Counted from the stretch's first letter, positions 8,192 through 17,250 are shown. The stretch: 64,000 nucleotides of DNA from Nocardia vermiculata NBRC 100427 (GCF_001613265.1 NZ_BDCA01000028.1:1-64000), one strand, 5' to 3'. A program made the numbers and translations. Notes: generated from the sequence alone by a model not told the origin.

Positions 8192-9348
8192 GTCGCGGAT
8201 CCGGAGGCTTGTTGGGCTTGCTGAGCCTGCTTGGCGATGTTCTCGGCAATCTCTGCACGCCAGACCTTTTGGGCCTTGGTGATATCGAGTTCGTATTCGA
8301 ATCGATCCACCATTTCCGGCTTGACGTCGGCGGCGTCGACGTAGAACTGCTCGTACCAGCGACGCAGCTGATAGACCGGCCCGTCTTCCTCACACAGCAG
8401 CGGATTGTCGATGCGCGCCTTGCGCTTCCAGATCGCCACGTCCTGTTCGAAGCCGAGCTTGATGTAGTCGCCGAGCGCGATGGCGGCCTGAGTGGCGGCT
8501 TCGCGGGGCAGATCCTCGGAGATCTTGCCGATGATGCCGTACATCAGGACGAACTTGTTGGAGCTCACCGGATAGTGGCAGTTCAGCAGAACCGTGTGCT
8601 GGTCGCCGGTCTCGTAGTGATAGGTCAGGTCGTCGATCATGAACGAGGGGCCGTAGTAGGACGCCACGGAGGTGGACCCGAGCATCTTGGGCTGTCCTTC
8701 GGGTGCCGGGTAGTCCTCCCGGGCAACACCGTTGAAGTACTGGGTGGCGATATGACCTTCGAAGACGTTCTTGAAGTACGACGGCATCGAGCCGTGGATG
8801 TAGTAGAAGTGCGCCATATCCACGACGTTGTCGATGATCTCGCGGCAGTTGGTGTCGACCACCGTGGTGTACCAGTGCCAGTCGGTCCAGTCGTCGCTGT
8901 CCGCGCCTTCGATCCGGGGAATCGTCACCTCGTCGGTGGGTTTGCCGCCCTCCGGATCGTGCCAGACGAACAGCAGACCGTCCTGGGCGAGCGTGGTCCA
9001 GCCGCGGGTGCGGGCCAGCGGGGGAACGCGGCGGGCGTAGGGGATCTGCTTGCACTTGCCGTCACCACCCCAGCGCCAGTCGTGGAAGGGGCAGGCGATC
9101 TCGTCGCCCTTGACCTCACCGTCGGAGAGGTCGCCGCCCATGTGGCGGCAGTAGGCGTCGAGGATATTGATCTTGCCGCTGGCGCCCTGGAAGACGACCA
9201 GCTTGGTGCCGAAAGCCTCGACCGTGTGCGGTTTTCCGTCGGTGTAGTCGCGGAGCAGTCCCAGGCAGTGCCAGCCACGAGCGAATCGGACCGGCGCCGC
9301 CGCCGCTTCGATCTCACGGATGTCCTGGTCTGATTGCAGCGATGTCAT
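8188..9348 (-). CDS. kshA: 3-ketosteroid 9-alpha-monooxygenase oxygenase, KshA-like
   Basis: 386 aa. The N-terminal Rieske domain has C67-R-H69 and C86-x-x-H89 (CRHMGG ... CPFHDW), the [2Fe-2S] ligands. The catalytic domain shows N174-xx-D177-xx-H180-xxxx-H185 (DNVVDMAHFYYIH), the mononuclear iron site of KshA. KshA hydroxylates C9 of 3-ketosteroids; with a KstD dehydrogenase the B ring then opens by itself. It needs the reductase KshB, which I do not find here. It follows hsaA by 64 bp and overlaps the next orf by 4 bp, so they form one operon. The Gln/Ala-rich C-terminal tail (AKQAQQAQQA) is slightly unusual. Confidence 0.88.
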   Translation of the reverse strand: MTSLQSDQDIREIEAAAAPVRFARGWHCLGLLRDYTDGKPHTVEAFGTKLVVFQGASGKINILDAYCRHMGGDLSDGEVKGDEIACPFHDWRWGGDGKCKQIPYARRVPPLARTRGWTTLAQDGLLFVWHDPEGGKPTDEVTIPRIEGADSDDWTDWHWYTTVVDTNCREIIDNVVDMAHFYYIHGSMPSYFKNVFEGHIATQYFNGVAREDYPAPEGQPKMLGSTSVASYYGPSFMIDDLTYHYETGDQHTVLLNCHYPVSSNKFVLMYGIIGKISEDLPREAATQAAIALGDYIKLGFEQDVAIWKRKARIDNPLLCEEDGPVYQLRRWYEQFYVDAADVKPEMVDRFEYELDITKAQKVWRAEIAENIAKQAQQAQQASGSAT

Positions 9349-9412
9349 TGCGCCCTCCTCGGAGCAGATATTCGATGGGCTGTCGTGGGTTGTTGTTCGG
9401 CTGCGTCGGGGC

Positions 9413-10597
9413 TCAGATCATGATGCGCAGCGGCCCCTCGGGGACCTCCACGCCCAGCGACGACATGGCGGCCGCGTGATACGTGGTGCTGGTGACATGG
9501 ATCGCGTGATGCAGACCGGCGTGCGCATCGCGCCAGAAGCGTTGCAGTGGCTTGTCCATGCGCAGGGCGTTACCGCCGGCGCGATCGAAGATGTCGTCTG
9601 CGGCACGGACGGCACGCCAGGCGGCGCGTGCCTGGTCGCGGCGCACCTGCGCACGGGTCGCGAAGTCGATCTCCTCGCCCCGGTCGACCTTGTCGAAGAT
9701 GCGGTCCACATTGGCCAGCAACTGCTGCCGGGCGGCGTCGATCTCGGAGGCGGACTCGGCGAGCGAATGCAGCACGTACGGGTCGTCCTTGACCAGGGTG
9801 CCGGTGGCGCCGACCCGGTTGCGCTGGTAGTCGATACCGGCGGCGAGCAGGCCCTCACAGATGCCGATCGTGGCCGAGGTGATGCCGAGCGGGAACATGG
9901 TCGACCACGGCATCTTGTACAGGGTTTCGGTGACACCGTATTCCTTGGCCGCGGTGCCGTCGATGACCTTGTCCTGCTCCATCACCCGGTAGTCGGGGAT
10001 GAAGGCGTTGCGCACCACGATGTCCTTGCTGCCGGTGCCGCGCAGGCCGACCACGTCCCAGGAGTCGGGCACGATCTCGTAATCCGAGCGGGGCAGGATC
10101 ACGTGCAGGGCCTGCGGCGGCATCAGCGGCTTACCGTCGGCGCCACCGACCATCGCGCCCAGGAAGATCCAGTCGCAGTGATCGGTCCCGGAGGAGAACT
10201 GCCACCGGCCGTTCAAGATGTAACCGCCGTCGCCGGGCACCGCGACACCGCCGGGCATATAGGGCGAGGCCTGCCAGGTGTTGGTGTCGGTGCCGAGAAT
10301 CTCGTCCTGCACCTTGGGATCGGCGAAGGCCAGCTGCCACGGGTGCACCCCGACGATGCCGCCGACCCAGCCCGCGGAGCCGTAGAGGCTCGCGGTCTTC
10401 ATGACCGTCTCCGCGAATTCGCGCGGATGGGCCTCGTATCCGTCGTACTTCTTGCGCTGCAGCAGACGAATCAGGCCGGCCTGCTTCAGGCTCTTGGCCA
10501 TGTCGTCGGGGAGCCGACCCAGCGACTCACCCTCCTGGGCGCCGGCGCGGATCTCGTCGGCGATCGCCACGATGTTGTCGAGTACTGGGTTCGGCAT
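9413..10597 (-). CDS. hsaA: Flavin-dependent monooxygenase oxygenase, HsaA-like
   Basis: 394 aa with the acyl-CoA-dehydrogenase fold of group D flavin monooxygenases. Visible landmarks are YGSAGWVGGIVGVHPW, the substrate/flavin segment NGRWQFSSGTDHCDWIFLGA and the C-terminal LRMDKPLQRFWRDAHAGLHHAIH. HsaA hydroxylates 3-HSA to the catechol 3,4-DHSA using flavin reduced by HsaB; the hsaB gene is close by on the other strand. It is the first gene of the minus-strand operon hsaA-kshA-orf-hsaC, so its 200-bp upstream region should carry the operon promoter. Confidence 0.85.
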   Translation of the reverse strand: MPNPVLDNIVAIADEIRAGAQEGESLGRLPDDMAKSLKQAGLIRLLQRKKYDGYEAHPREFAETVMKTASLYGSAGWVGGIVGVHPWQLAFADPKVQDEILGTDTNTWQASPYMPGGVAVPGDGGYILNGRWQFSSGTDHCDWIFLGAMVGGADGKPLMPPQALHVILPRSDYEIVPDSWDVVGLRGTGSKDIVVRNAFIPDYRVMEQDKVIDGTAAKEYGVTETLYKMPWSTMFPLGITSATIGICEGLLAAGIDYQRNRVGATGTLVKDDPYVLHSLAESASEIDAARQQLLANVDRIFDKVDRGEEIDFATRAQVRRDQARAAWRAVRAADDIFDRAGGNALRMDKPLQRFWRDAHAGLHHAIHVTSTTYHAAAMSSLGVEVPEGPLRIMI

Positions 10598-10681
10598 AGG
10601 GGCTCCTGAACTGTCGAGAGGGGTACGGGTCGGTTGCGACCTGCTGGGTGAGCGGGCTGAAGGTCGCTACCACAACGCTGG

Positions 10682-10697
10682 ATTCGCCGTACCGAAT
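10682..10697. promoter_or_regulatory. Inverted repeat upstream of the hsaA operon
   Basis: ATTCG (10682-10686) and CGAAT (10693-10697) form an inverted repeat with a 6-nt spacer, 85 bp upstream of the hsaA start in the gap before the SDR stop. It may bind one of the nearby regulators (TetR at 12725 or IclR at 14298), but it does not match the TTACAcgcTGTAA palindrome found beside the TetR gene. Confidence 0.3.
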
Positions 10698-10805
10698 AGA
10701 GCTTGGCAAGTATTGACGACGCTGTGACGTTCGTCTCCTGGTGAGTGGAACAGAACTTTTTCCGAGGGGTCTACCAGGCGTTATAGCCGCTCGGTGGACG
10801 CCGGA

Positions 10806-11537
10806 TCACTGGGAGGTGAAACCGCCGTCGGCGACGAACTCCGACCCCGTGCTGTAACTCGACTCGTCGGAGACGAGGAACAGCACCAGATTCGCCAACT
10901 CCTCGGGCTTGCCGGGACGCGCCAACGCCTGATCGTGGAACATGGAATTGGACCGCATCGAATCGGCGGTCATCTCGGTCACCACGACACCCGGATGGAC
11001 CGAATTGACCCTGATCCCCATCGGCCCGAACTCCTGCGCCGCGGTCTTGGTCATTCCGCGCACGGCCCACTTCGAGGCGGCGTAGCCGAGAATGTTGGAG
11101 AAGCCGATGATGCCGCCGACGGAGGAGATGTTCACGATCGACCCGCCGCCGGCCCGGCGCATGGATCCCACGACGGCCTTCATACCGAGGAATACGCCGA
11201 CCTGATTGACGTCGATCACCTTGCGGTAGTCCGCCTCGGCGAGCGTCTCGATCGGATCCACATGCACGATTCCGGCATTGTTGACCAGGCCGGACACCGG
11301 ACCGAAGGTCGATTCCGCCTGTGCCACAACAGTGTTCCAGGATGTTTCATCGGTGACGTCATGGGTGGCGAACAGCGCCGAGTCCCCCAGGCGTGCCGCG
11401 GTCCGCTGGCCCTCCTCGGTCAGGACATCGGTGATCACCACCGAGGCACCCTCCTCGACCAGCCGTTGCGCGAACGCCGCACCCATCCCGCGAGCGCCGC
11501 CGGTGATGATGACCGTCTTGTCGGTGGCCCTGCCCAT
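10806..11537 (-). CDS. Short-chain dehydrogenase, hydroxysteroid-dehydrogenase-like
   Basis: 243 aa from the ATG at 11537, which has GGAGCAGGAG upstream; the open frame extends 75 codons further but that part is not dehydrogenase-like. The classical SDR motifs are present: TGGARGMG (cofactor loop), NNAG, and the Ser/Tyr/Lys catalytic set in NISSVGG and GYAASK. The pattern is that of the FabG3/3-alpha,20-beta-hydroxysteroid dehydrogenase group. In a steroid cluster the likely job is oxidation or reduction of a ring or side-chain hydroxyl. The acidic residue after the second strand (ITDV) favours NAD. The exact substrate cannot be read from the sequence. Confidence 0.8.
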   Translation of the reverse strand: MGRATDKTVIITGGARGMGAAFAQRLVEEGASVVITDVLTEEGQRTAARLGDSALFATHDVTDETSWNTVVAQAESTFGPVSGLVNNAGIVHVDPIETLAEADYRKVIDVNQVGVFLGMKAVVGSMRRAGGGSIVNISSVGGIIGFSNILGYAASKWAVRGMTKTAAQEFGPMGIRVNSVHPGVVVTEMTADSMRSNSMFHDQALARPGKPEELANLVLFLVSDESSYSTGSEFVADGGFTSQ

Positions 11538-11869
11538 ATTCACTCCTGCTCCGTGTACTGAACCCCGTGCGTGCTGTTGCCGCCGGTCTCCTGAACTCGG
11601 CGTGCCGGAAATCCTGTTGTACCGACCGGGGCGCGGGGCTCGGCGTCGCCCGTTCCGGTCACCGGAAACGAAAACGCCCGTGGTTGCCGCCCGGTATAGC
11701 CTCCGAACAGGTGTAAGCAGGGCGATCACCGGCGCTGCCGGCGCCTGGTCTTCGTCGCTCACAGCCGTTTCGGCTGCCGTTCCGCGCTCGGGCCGCGTGC
11801 CGCCGCGGACCCCTGCCGGACTGCCTCTTCCATGGATCCACGACCAGTAGAGAATCGGAGACGAAGCAT
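11538..11869. promoter_or_regulatory. Divergent promoter region between two SDR genes, with palindrome
   Basis: This 332-bp gap separates two divergent dehydrogenase genes and holds no convincing gene. It contains the near-perfect palindrome TTCCGGT-c-ACCGGAA at 11653-11667, a plausible operator for one of the cluster's regulators. I cannot place -10 or -35 boxes with confidence. Confidence 0.45.
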
Positions 11870-12613
11870 ATGAGCGGACGTTTGGCCGGCCGGGTTGCTC
11901 TCATCAGCGGTGGCGCTTCGGGGATGGGTGCGGCCCACGCCCGGGCCTTCGTCGAACACGGAGCGAAGGTGATGCTCGGCGATATCGCCGACGACACCGG
12001 GCAGGACTTGGCCCGCAGCCTCGGTGACGCCGCGGCCTATGTGCACCTCGACGTCACCCGGGCCGAGGACTGGGCCGACGCGGTGCGGGCGACCGAAGAG
12101 CGGTTCGGTTCACTGAATGTGCTGGTGAACAATGCCGGCGTCCTGGAAGGGGGACCGCTGGGAACCTATACCGAAAAACAGTGGCGGCGCGTGCTCGACA
12201 TCAACCTGACCGGGCCGTTCCTGGGGTTGAGCGCGGCGCGTGACGCGCTGGTCGCCGCCCGGCCGGCCGCGGTGGTCAATATTTCGTCGGCGGCCGGGAT
12301 CCAGGGGCATTCCCCCTATCACGCCTATACCGCGTCGAAATTCGGTGTGCGCGGCCTGACCAAGTCGGCGGCACTGGAACTGGCGCCACACGGAGTGCGG
12401 GTCAACTCGGTCCATCCCGGTGGCATCATGACGCCGATGACGGGTCACGCCGATACCGGCACCGTCGACCGCGGTGACAATGTGCGCGCGAGGTTCGGTC
12501 TTCCCGAAGAGGTGACCGATGTGGTGGTCTTCCTGGCGAGCGTCGAATCCAGCTACTGCAACGGCGCCGAGTTCGTCGTCGACGGCGGGATGACGGCCGG
12601 CGCGGCGAACTGA
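11870..12613 (+). CDS. Short-chain dehydrogenase, hydroxysteroid-dehydrogenase-like (second copy)
   Basis: 247 aa. SDR motifs: SGGASGMG near residue 14, NNAG, NISSAAG with the catalytic Ser, and HAYTASK with Tyr and Lys; the C-terminus ends FVVDGGMTAG as in FabG3-type enzymes. It is divergent from, and clearly related to, the SDR at 10806. Start ATG 11870 follows GGAGACGAAG. Like its neighbour it probably acts on steroid hydroxyl or keto groups with NAD(H). The two copies may serve different positions or stereochemistry, which cannot be decided from sequence. Confidence 0.8.
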   Translation: MSGRLAGRVALISGGASGMGAAHARAFVEHGAKVMLGDIADDTGQDLARSLGDAAAYVHLDVTRAEDWADAVRATEERFGSLNVLVNNAGVLEGGPLGTYTEKQWRRVLDINLTGPFLGLSAARDALVAARPAAVVNISSAAGIQGHSPYHAYTASKFGVRGLTKSAALELAPHGVRVNSVHPGGIMTPMTGHADTGTVDRGDNVRARFGLPEEVTDVVVFLASVESSYCNGAEFVVDGGMTAGAAN

Positions 12614-12682
12614 TCCGGACGAGCCGGAGGAGGGCGGAGCGCAGCACGTGCCCACCCGTTTCCGGTGGACGCGCTGATATAG

Positions 12683-12695
12683 TTACACGCTGTAA
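12683..12695. promoter_or_regulatory. Palindromic operator upstream of the TetR gene
   Basis: TTACA-cgc-TGTAA is a perfect 5-bp inverted repeat 30 bp upstream of the TetR start, inside an AT-rich stretch that is unusual here. It is a good candidate for the site where this TetR represses its own gene. It resembles, but does not equal, the TnnAACnnGTTnnA motif of mycobacterial KstR. Confidence 0.5.
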
Positions 12696-12724
12696 TTAAT
12701 TTCAGTACTTGGCAGGGGAGAGCC

Positions 12725-13384
12725 GTGGGAAGGTTACCGAGCCCCGATAAAGTCGCGGCTCAGCCGACGAATCGGCAGCAGGAACTGCGGCGCCGGCGGC
12801 TGCTGGATGCGGCCGCCGAACTCGGCGAGCGTGACGGTTTCGAGGCGGTGCAAACCAACGAGATCGCCAAGGAAGCCGGGGTCGCGATCGCGACGCTCTA
12901 CCGCTACTTTCCGACCAAGACGCACCTGTTCGCCACGGTTCTCCATGAGGAGATCAAGCGGTTCACCGAGGTGTGGTTCCCCACGCAGCGACCGGACCGA
13001 CTCGCGGAAGTCGGGGATCTGCTCGTGGCGCTGGCGCAGCAACTGATCACACGACCTCGACTGGCTGCCGCGATGGTGCACAGTGCCACCGTGGGGTACG
13101 CGCCGCCGGTCATCTCCGACGTCACGCTGATGCAGATTCGGGTGCGGGACTGCATCCTGGGCACGATCGGCGTCGCCGAACCGGACGACGAGGATCTGTA
13201 CCGTGCCAAGCTGCTGCAGTTCGCCTGGTGGGGCGTTCTCGTGTCGATGATCGACGAGCAGGTCTCGAATGCCGACGCCGAGAAGGAAATCAGAGCCGCT
13301 GCCCGGCTGCTGCTGACCTCGTGTTCGTGCTGGCGCGCTCCGGCCGGGGCGCTCTCCGGCGCCGATGAGGCGGGCGGCAGCTGA
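12725..13384 (+). CDS. TetR-family regulator, KstR-like
   Basis: 219 aa from a GTG with GGGGAG 8 nt upstream. The helix-turn-helix (about residues 25-70) reads GFEAVQTNEIAKEAGVAIATLYRYFPTK, close to the same region of KstR, the cholesterol-catabolism repressor (GYEAVQ... VAVGTLYRYFPSK as I recall it). The C-terminal ligand domain is less similar. The final ~20 residues are Ala/Gly-rich and may be a tail. Together with the steroid enzymes this suggests a repressor released by a steroid-derived CoA ester or acid. The palindrome at 12683 is its likely operator. Confidence 0.8.
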   Translation: MGRLPSPDKVAAQPTNRQQELRRRRLLDAAAELGERDGFEAVQTNEIAKEAGVAIATLYRYFPTKTHLFATVLHEEIKRFTEVWFPTQRPDRLAEVGDLLVALAQQLITRPRLAAAMVHSATVGYAPPVISDVTLMQIRVRDCILGTIGVAEPDDEDLYRAKLLQFAWWGVLVSMIDEQVSNADAEKEIRAAARLLLTSCSCWRAPAGALSGADEAGGS

Positions 13385-13413
13385 CTCGGCCCGAGCCTCG
13401 CCCCGCTGTCGCG

Positions 13414-14298
13414 CTATCCGACATCGAGCCTGGTCCAGGCGGGTGCCTCGTCGGAAACGGCCGTCGTGGATATGGGCACGGCGTGTCCTGACCGCGGGGT
13501 GCCGGGCCGGTGGGCCGTTGCCCGCGGGCCGGCGAACAGCTGGTTGGAAATGGCATTGGCGGCGCCGGCCAGCTGGGGTGCGAGCCGGGCGAGTGGGGCA
13601 TCGGTATCGCTGGTGAGCGAGATGGCGGCCACGGGCTGGTCCGGGCTGCGCAGCGCGATGGCGGCACAGATGATCCCGGGGTACGTTTCGCCGGTTTCGT
13701 AGGCGATGCCGTGGTGGCGGCGGATGTGGCCGAGTTCGGTGTGCAACCGGGTCAGGTTCAGCGGCCGGGTGTGGTCGGGAGCATGTGCGTATTCGTGATC
13801 GACATGTTCGGGTAGGTGCCAGGCGAGAATGGCCTTGCCCAGTGCTGTCCGATGTGCCGGGACGCGGCCCCCGACTCGGGAGGGAACGTGCAGGGCGCGC
13901 CGGCCGCCGATTTTGTCGAGGTAGTAGACCTCGGTGCCGTCGAGAATCGCGAGGTGGACGACGAGCCCTGTGTAGATGGCGAGCTGGTGGAGCACGGGGG
14001 CGGCCGCGGCACGCAGGGCCCCGTGCCCGATCTCCCGTCCGCCGAGTGCGAGTGAGCGGGGGCCGAGGCGATAGCTGTCGTCGACCCGTTCGAGCCATTG
14101 CATGCGAACCAGCTGGTCGAGGATGCGATGGGCCGTCGACCGGGGGAGATGGGTGAGCCGGGCCACCCGTTCGAGGGGTAGGCAGATGTGTGGCCGGTCG
14201 AACAGATCGAGGATCAACGTCATCCGCTCGACCATCGAGGCGGGCAGCGTCTGCTGCTCGATCACGGACTGGGCATTGCTGCTCGACGTCGAGACCAT
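13414..14298 (-). CDS. IclR-family transcriptional regulator
   Basis: 294 aa from the ATG at 14298, preceded by AGAGGTG; a TTG at 14331 is an alternative. The N-terminal winged helix (about residues 20-85: MVERMTLILDLFD ... LTHLPRSTAHRILDQLVRMQWLER) is followed by the IclR effector domain (LGPRSLALGGREIGHGAL, VVHLAILDGTEVYYLDKI, GRRALHVPSRVGGRVPAHRTALGKAILA). The C-terminus has an extra ~35-residue Pro/Arg-rich tail beyond the family end. Its stop is 30 bp from the convergent TetR gene. It is divergent from the esterase and KstD genes, so it may control them. Confidence 0.85.
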   Translation of the reverse strand: MVSTSSSNAQSVIEQQTLPASMVERMTLILDLFDRPHICLPLERVARLTHLPRSTAHRILDQLVRMQWLERVDDSYRLGPRSLALGGREIGHGALRAAAAPVLHQLAIYTGLVVHLAILDGTEVYYLDKIGGRRALHVPSRVGGRVPAHRTALGKAILAWHLPEHVDHEYAHAPDHTRPLNLTRLHTELGHIRRHHGIAYETGETYPGIICAAIALRSPDQPVAAISLTSDTDAPLARLAPQLAGAANAISNQLFAGPRATAHRPGTPRSGHAVPISTTAVSDEAPAWTRLDVG

Positions 14299-14523
14299 GC
14301 CACACACCTCTTCCACAGAAACTGAAATCAATTCTGGTATTCGACTATAGCGGTGATGTGGGTCACGGTGAAAGGCCTCCCGTGGAATTCGGTGTCCCGC
14401 TCACCAGAAGGGCACCCCGCGCAGGGGGGTGCGGACGGGCACCCTCTACGCCGAGGAGTACGGGACGACGCACCGCATACGGCACGGCCGGTCCCGTCGG
14501 ATCAGCGCTGGGAAGGGAACCCC

Positions 14524-15465
14524 ATGGGCGGACAACGTCGTTCCGATCTGCACCCGGAAGTCGAAGCAATGCTGAAATCACTGGAAGCTTTCCCGGATGT
14601 GACCCGGTACGAGGCGGCGGAGTTGCGGGAGCTCATCCGATCCAGGAGGGCCCCGCTGACCAGGCAGCCCGCCATGCGAGTGGCCGAGGATCGGGTCATC
14701 GCCGGCCCCGGTGGCGACCTCGCCGTCCGGATTCTGGCGCCGGAGCAGCAACAGCCGGGGCCGCTGCCGGTGATCGTCTTCGGCCACGGCGGCGGATTCG
14801 TGTTCTGCGATCTGGACAGCCACGACGAGTTCTGCCGGTCGATGGCCGACGCGGTGCAGGCGGTGGTCGTCTCGGTCGATTACCGGCTCGCGCCCGAACA
14901 TCCCGGTCCCGCGGCGATGGAGGACATGTACGCCGCGCTGAACTGGGCCGTCGAGCACGCCGCGGACTACGGGGGCGACCCGGACCGGGTGGCAGTGGCC
15001 GGTGACAGCGCCGGCGGCAACCTGGCCGCCACCGTGAGTCTCGCGGCACGTGATCGCGGCGGGCCGCGGATCGCCGCGCAGATCCTGATCTATCCGGTGA
15101 TCGACGACGATCTGGACACCGAGTCCTACCGGCGCTACGGCGAGGGGTACTACAACACCACCGAGGCCATGCGCTGGTACTGGGCTCAGTACGCACCCGC
15201 GGGCACCGACGATCCGTACCTCGTTCCCACCCGCGCCGACTCGCTGGCCGGGCTGCCGCCCGCGGTGGTCGTCACCGCGGAACTCGACCCGCCCTGCGCG
15301 GCCGGCGACGACTACGCCCGCCGGCTCGCCGCGGCCGGAGTAGCGGTCGACGCGCACCGGTTCGACGGACTGTTCCACGGATTCCTGACCTTCCCGTCGC
15401 TGTCACACACCGAGCCGGCGCGGCAACGCCTGTGGCAGATGACGCGCGAGGTACTTGCCGGATAG
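14524..15465 (+). CDS. Alpha/beta hydrolase, hormone-sensitive-lipase family
   Basis: 313 aa from the ATG at 14524; the 57 codons upstream in frame look non-coding. It has the HSL oxyanion motif HGGGF (88-92) and GDSAGG (160-165), giving a catalytic triad S162, D255 and H285 (DGLFHGF). Members of this family hydrolyse short-chain esters; with a Baeyer-Villiger monooxygenase nearby it could open the ester or lactone that enzyme makes. It is not an HsaD-type meta-cleavage hydrolase. It sits 37 bp before the kstD-like gene, so both are probably one transcript. Confidence 0.85.
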   Translation: MGGQRRSDLHPEVEAMLKSLEAFPDVTRYEAAELRELIRSRRAPLTRQPAMRVAEDRVIAGPGGDLAVRILAPEQQQPGPLPVIVFGHGGGFVFCDLDSHDEFCRSMADAVQAVVVSVDYRLAPEHPGPAAMEDMYAALNWAVEHAADYGGDPDRVAVAGDSAGGNLAATVSLAARDRGGPRIAAQILIYPVIDDDLDTESYRRYGEGYYNTTEAMRWYWAQYAPAGTDDPYLVPTRADSLAGLPPAVVVTAELDPPCAAGDDYARRLAAAGVAVDAHRFDGLFHGFLTFPSLSHTEPARQRLWQMTREVLAG

Positions 15466-15502
15466 TCCGGCCCTTTCGCCCCCAACCCGAAGTGGAGTTC
15501 CG

Positions 15503-17203
15503 ATGAAGAAGAAGATGCCGCCGTTGGTGCCGGCCCACGACGAGACCGTCGACCTGCTCGTGATCGGAGCGGGCACCGGCATGGCCGCCGCGCTCGCCGC
15601 GCACGAACGCGGCCTGTCGGCCCTGATCGTGGAGAAGACCAGCTACGTCGGCGGGTCGATGGCCCGGTCCGGCGGCGCTTTCTGGGTCCCGGGCAATGCG
15701 GCCCTGCGCGAGAAGGGGCCCGCGGCGCGTGAGGCCGCCGAGATCTACCTGAAATCGGTGGTCGGCGATTCCGCGCCCGCCGAACGCAGCCGCGCATTCC
15801 TCGCGCACGGCCCGGCGGCCATCGACATGCTCGGGCGGACGACCCCGATGAAGTTCTTCTGGGCGCAGGGCTACTCCGACTACCACCCCGAGGAAGCCGG
15901 TGGGCGTGGTGAGGGCCGTACCTGCGAATGCCGTCCGTTCGACGCCTCGGTGCTCGGTGACGAGCGACCCCGGCTGCGCCCGGGAGTCATGGCCTCACCG
16001 ATTCCGATGCCGGTGACGGGCGCGGACTACAAATGGATGAACCTGCTGGCGCGCAAGCCCGCCAAGGCGCTGCCCCGCATCGCCAAGCGGCTGGTCCAGG
16101 GCCTTGGTGGCATGGTGATCGGCCGGGAGTATCTGGCGGGTGGTCAGGCATTGGCGGCCGGCATGTTCCAAGGCGTGCTCGCCGCGGGGATTCCGGTCTG
16201 GACCGAGACCTCGCTGGTGCGGTTGATCCACACCGGCGATCGGGTGACCGGGGCCGTCCTGAATCAGAACGGCCGCGAGGTCACGGTCACCGCTCGGCGT
16301 GGCGTCGTCCTGGCCACCGGCGGATTCGACCACGACGCCGAGGCCCGGCATCGGTACCAGTCCGAGCGGCTGCCCGCGGATGCCAGCTTGGGTGCCGAGG
16401 GCAATACCGGCGACGGCATCAATGTCGCCCACGAACTCGGCGCCGCGACCGCACTGATGGATCAGGCCTGGTGGTTCCCGGCCTTCGCGCAGAAGTCCGG
16501 TCGTCCCCCGGCGGTGATGCTCGCCGAGCGCTCACTGCCCCGATCTCTCGTGGTGGATCAGACCGGAACCCGGTTCATCAACGAGGCCACCGACTACATG
16601 ACGTTCGGCCAAACCGTACTGGCTCGCGAACGCGACGGTGATCCGGTGCAGGACATGTGGATCGTGTTCGATCAGCAGTACCGGGACAGCTACGTGCTGG
16701 CGGGCTCGGTCTACCCCCGCCAGGATCTCCCCCGGTCCTGGTACGAGGCCGGGTTCGCACACCGGTCGGAAAACCTCGCCGACCTGGCACGCGCCATGGG
16801 GGTGCCGGCGGAGAACCTGATCGAATCGGTGCGCCGGATCAACGAATACGCGGATGCCGGTCACGATCCGGAGTTCGGCCGGGGCGACAGCGCCTACGAC
16901 CGCTACTACGGTGATCCGACCGTGGCGCCGAACCCGAATCTCGGTGCGCTGCGCAAGGCGCCGTTCTACGCGGTGCGAATGGTGCTCAGCGACTTGGGGA
17001 CCTGCGGCGGCCTGGTGGCCGACGAGCATGCCCGGGTGCACACCGAGGACGGCGCGATACTGAAGGGCCTGTACGCGATCGGGAACACCGCGGCCAACGC
17101 CTTCGGTGCCAGCTACCCGGGTGCGGGAGCGACCATCGGTCAGGGCATCGTCTACGGTTACATTGCAGCGAAACATGCTGCAGAGGAACTAGTTTCGGCC
17201 TGA
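15503..17203 (+). CDS. kstD: 3-ketosteroid delta1-dehydrogenase-like flavoprotein
   Basis: 566 aa from the ATG of MKKKMPP. The N-terminal dinucleotide fold DLLVIGAGTGMAAALAAHERG and VEKTSYVGGSMARSGGAFWVPGN, and the C-terminal NTAANAFGASYPGAGATIGQG, are typical of KstD, whose active site uses tyrosines and the Gly in that last motif. KstD introduces the 1,2 double bond in ring A of 3-ketosteroids using FAD; together with KshA it triggers ring-B opening. Related flavoproteins (fumarate-reductase-like, delta4-dehydrogenases) are the main alternative. It follows the esterase on the same strand and converges with the BVMO gene. Confidence 0.85.
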   Translation: MKKKMPPLVPAHDETVDLLVIGAGTGMAAALAAHERGLSALIVEKTSYVGGSMARSGGAFWVPGNAALREKGPAAREAAEIYLKSVVGDSAPAERSRAFLAHGPAAIDMLGRTTPMKFFWAQGYSDYHPEEAGGRGEGRTCECRPFDASVLGDERPRLRPGVMASPIPMPVTGADYKWMNLLARKPAKALPRIAKRLVQGLGGMVIGREYLAGGQALAAGMFQGVLAAGIPVWTETSLVRLIHTGDRVTGAVLNQNGREVTVTARRGVVLATGGFDHDAEARHRYQSERLPADASLGAEGNTGDGINVAHELGAATALMDQAWWFPAFAQKSGRPPAVMLAERSLPRSLVVDQTGTRFINEATDYMTFGQTVLARERDGDPVQDMWIVFDQQYRDSYVLAGSVYPRQDLPRSWYEAGFAHRSENLADLARAMGVPAENLIESVRRINEYADAGHDPEFGRGDSAYDRYYGDPTVAPNPNLGALRKAPFYAVRMVLSDLGTCGGLVADEHARVHTEDGAILKGLYAIGNTAANAFGASYPGAGATIGQGIVYGYIAAKHAAEELVSA

Positions 17204-17218
17204 CAGGTCGAAACGGGT

Positions 17219-17246
17219 GGTCCCGCCCGAGTGATCGGGCGGGACC
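17219..17246. terminator. Hairpin between kstD and the BVMO gene
   Basis: GGTCCCGCCCGA (17219-17230) pairs perfectly with TCGGGCGGGACC (17235-17246) around a GTGA loop. It starts 15 nt after the kstD stop and ends 4 nt before the convergent BVMO stop, so it should stop transcription from both sides. Confidence 0.85.
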
Positions 17247-17250
17247 TACC

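Noticed and set aside
7000-9333. A 777-aa plus-strand frame
   Set aside because: Antisense to hsaC and kshA, whose iron-ligand motifs are intact. No known domain.
12734-14305. A 523-aa minus-strand frame
   Set aside because: It overlaps both the TetR and IclR genes in other frames and shows only Arg/Pro/His-rich low-complexity sequence.
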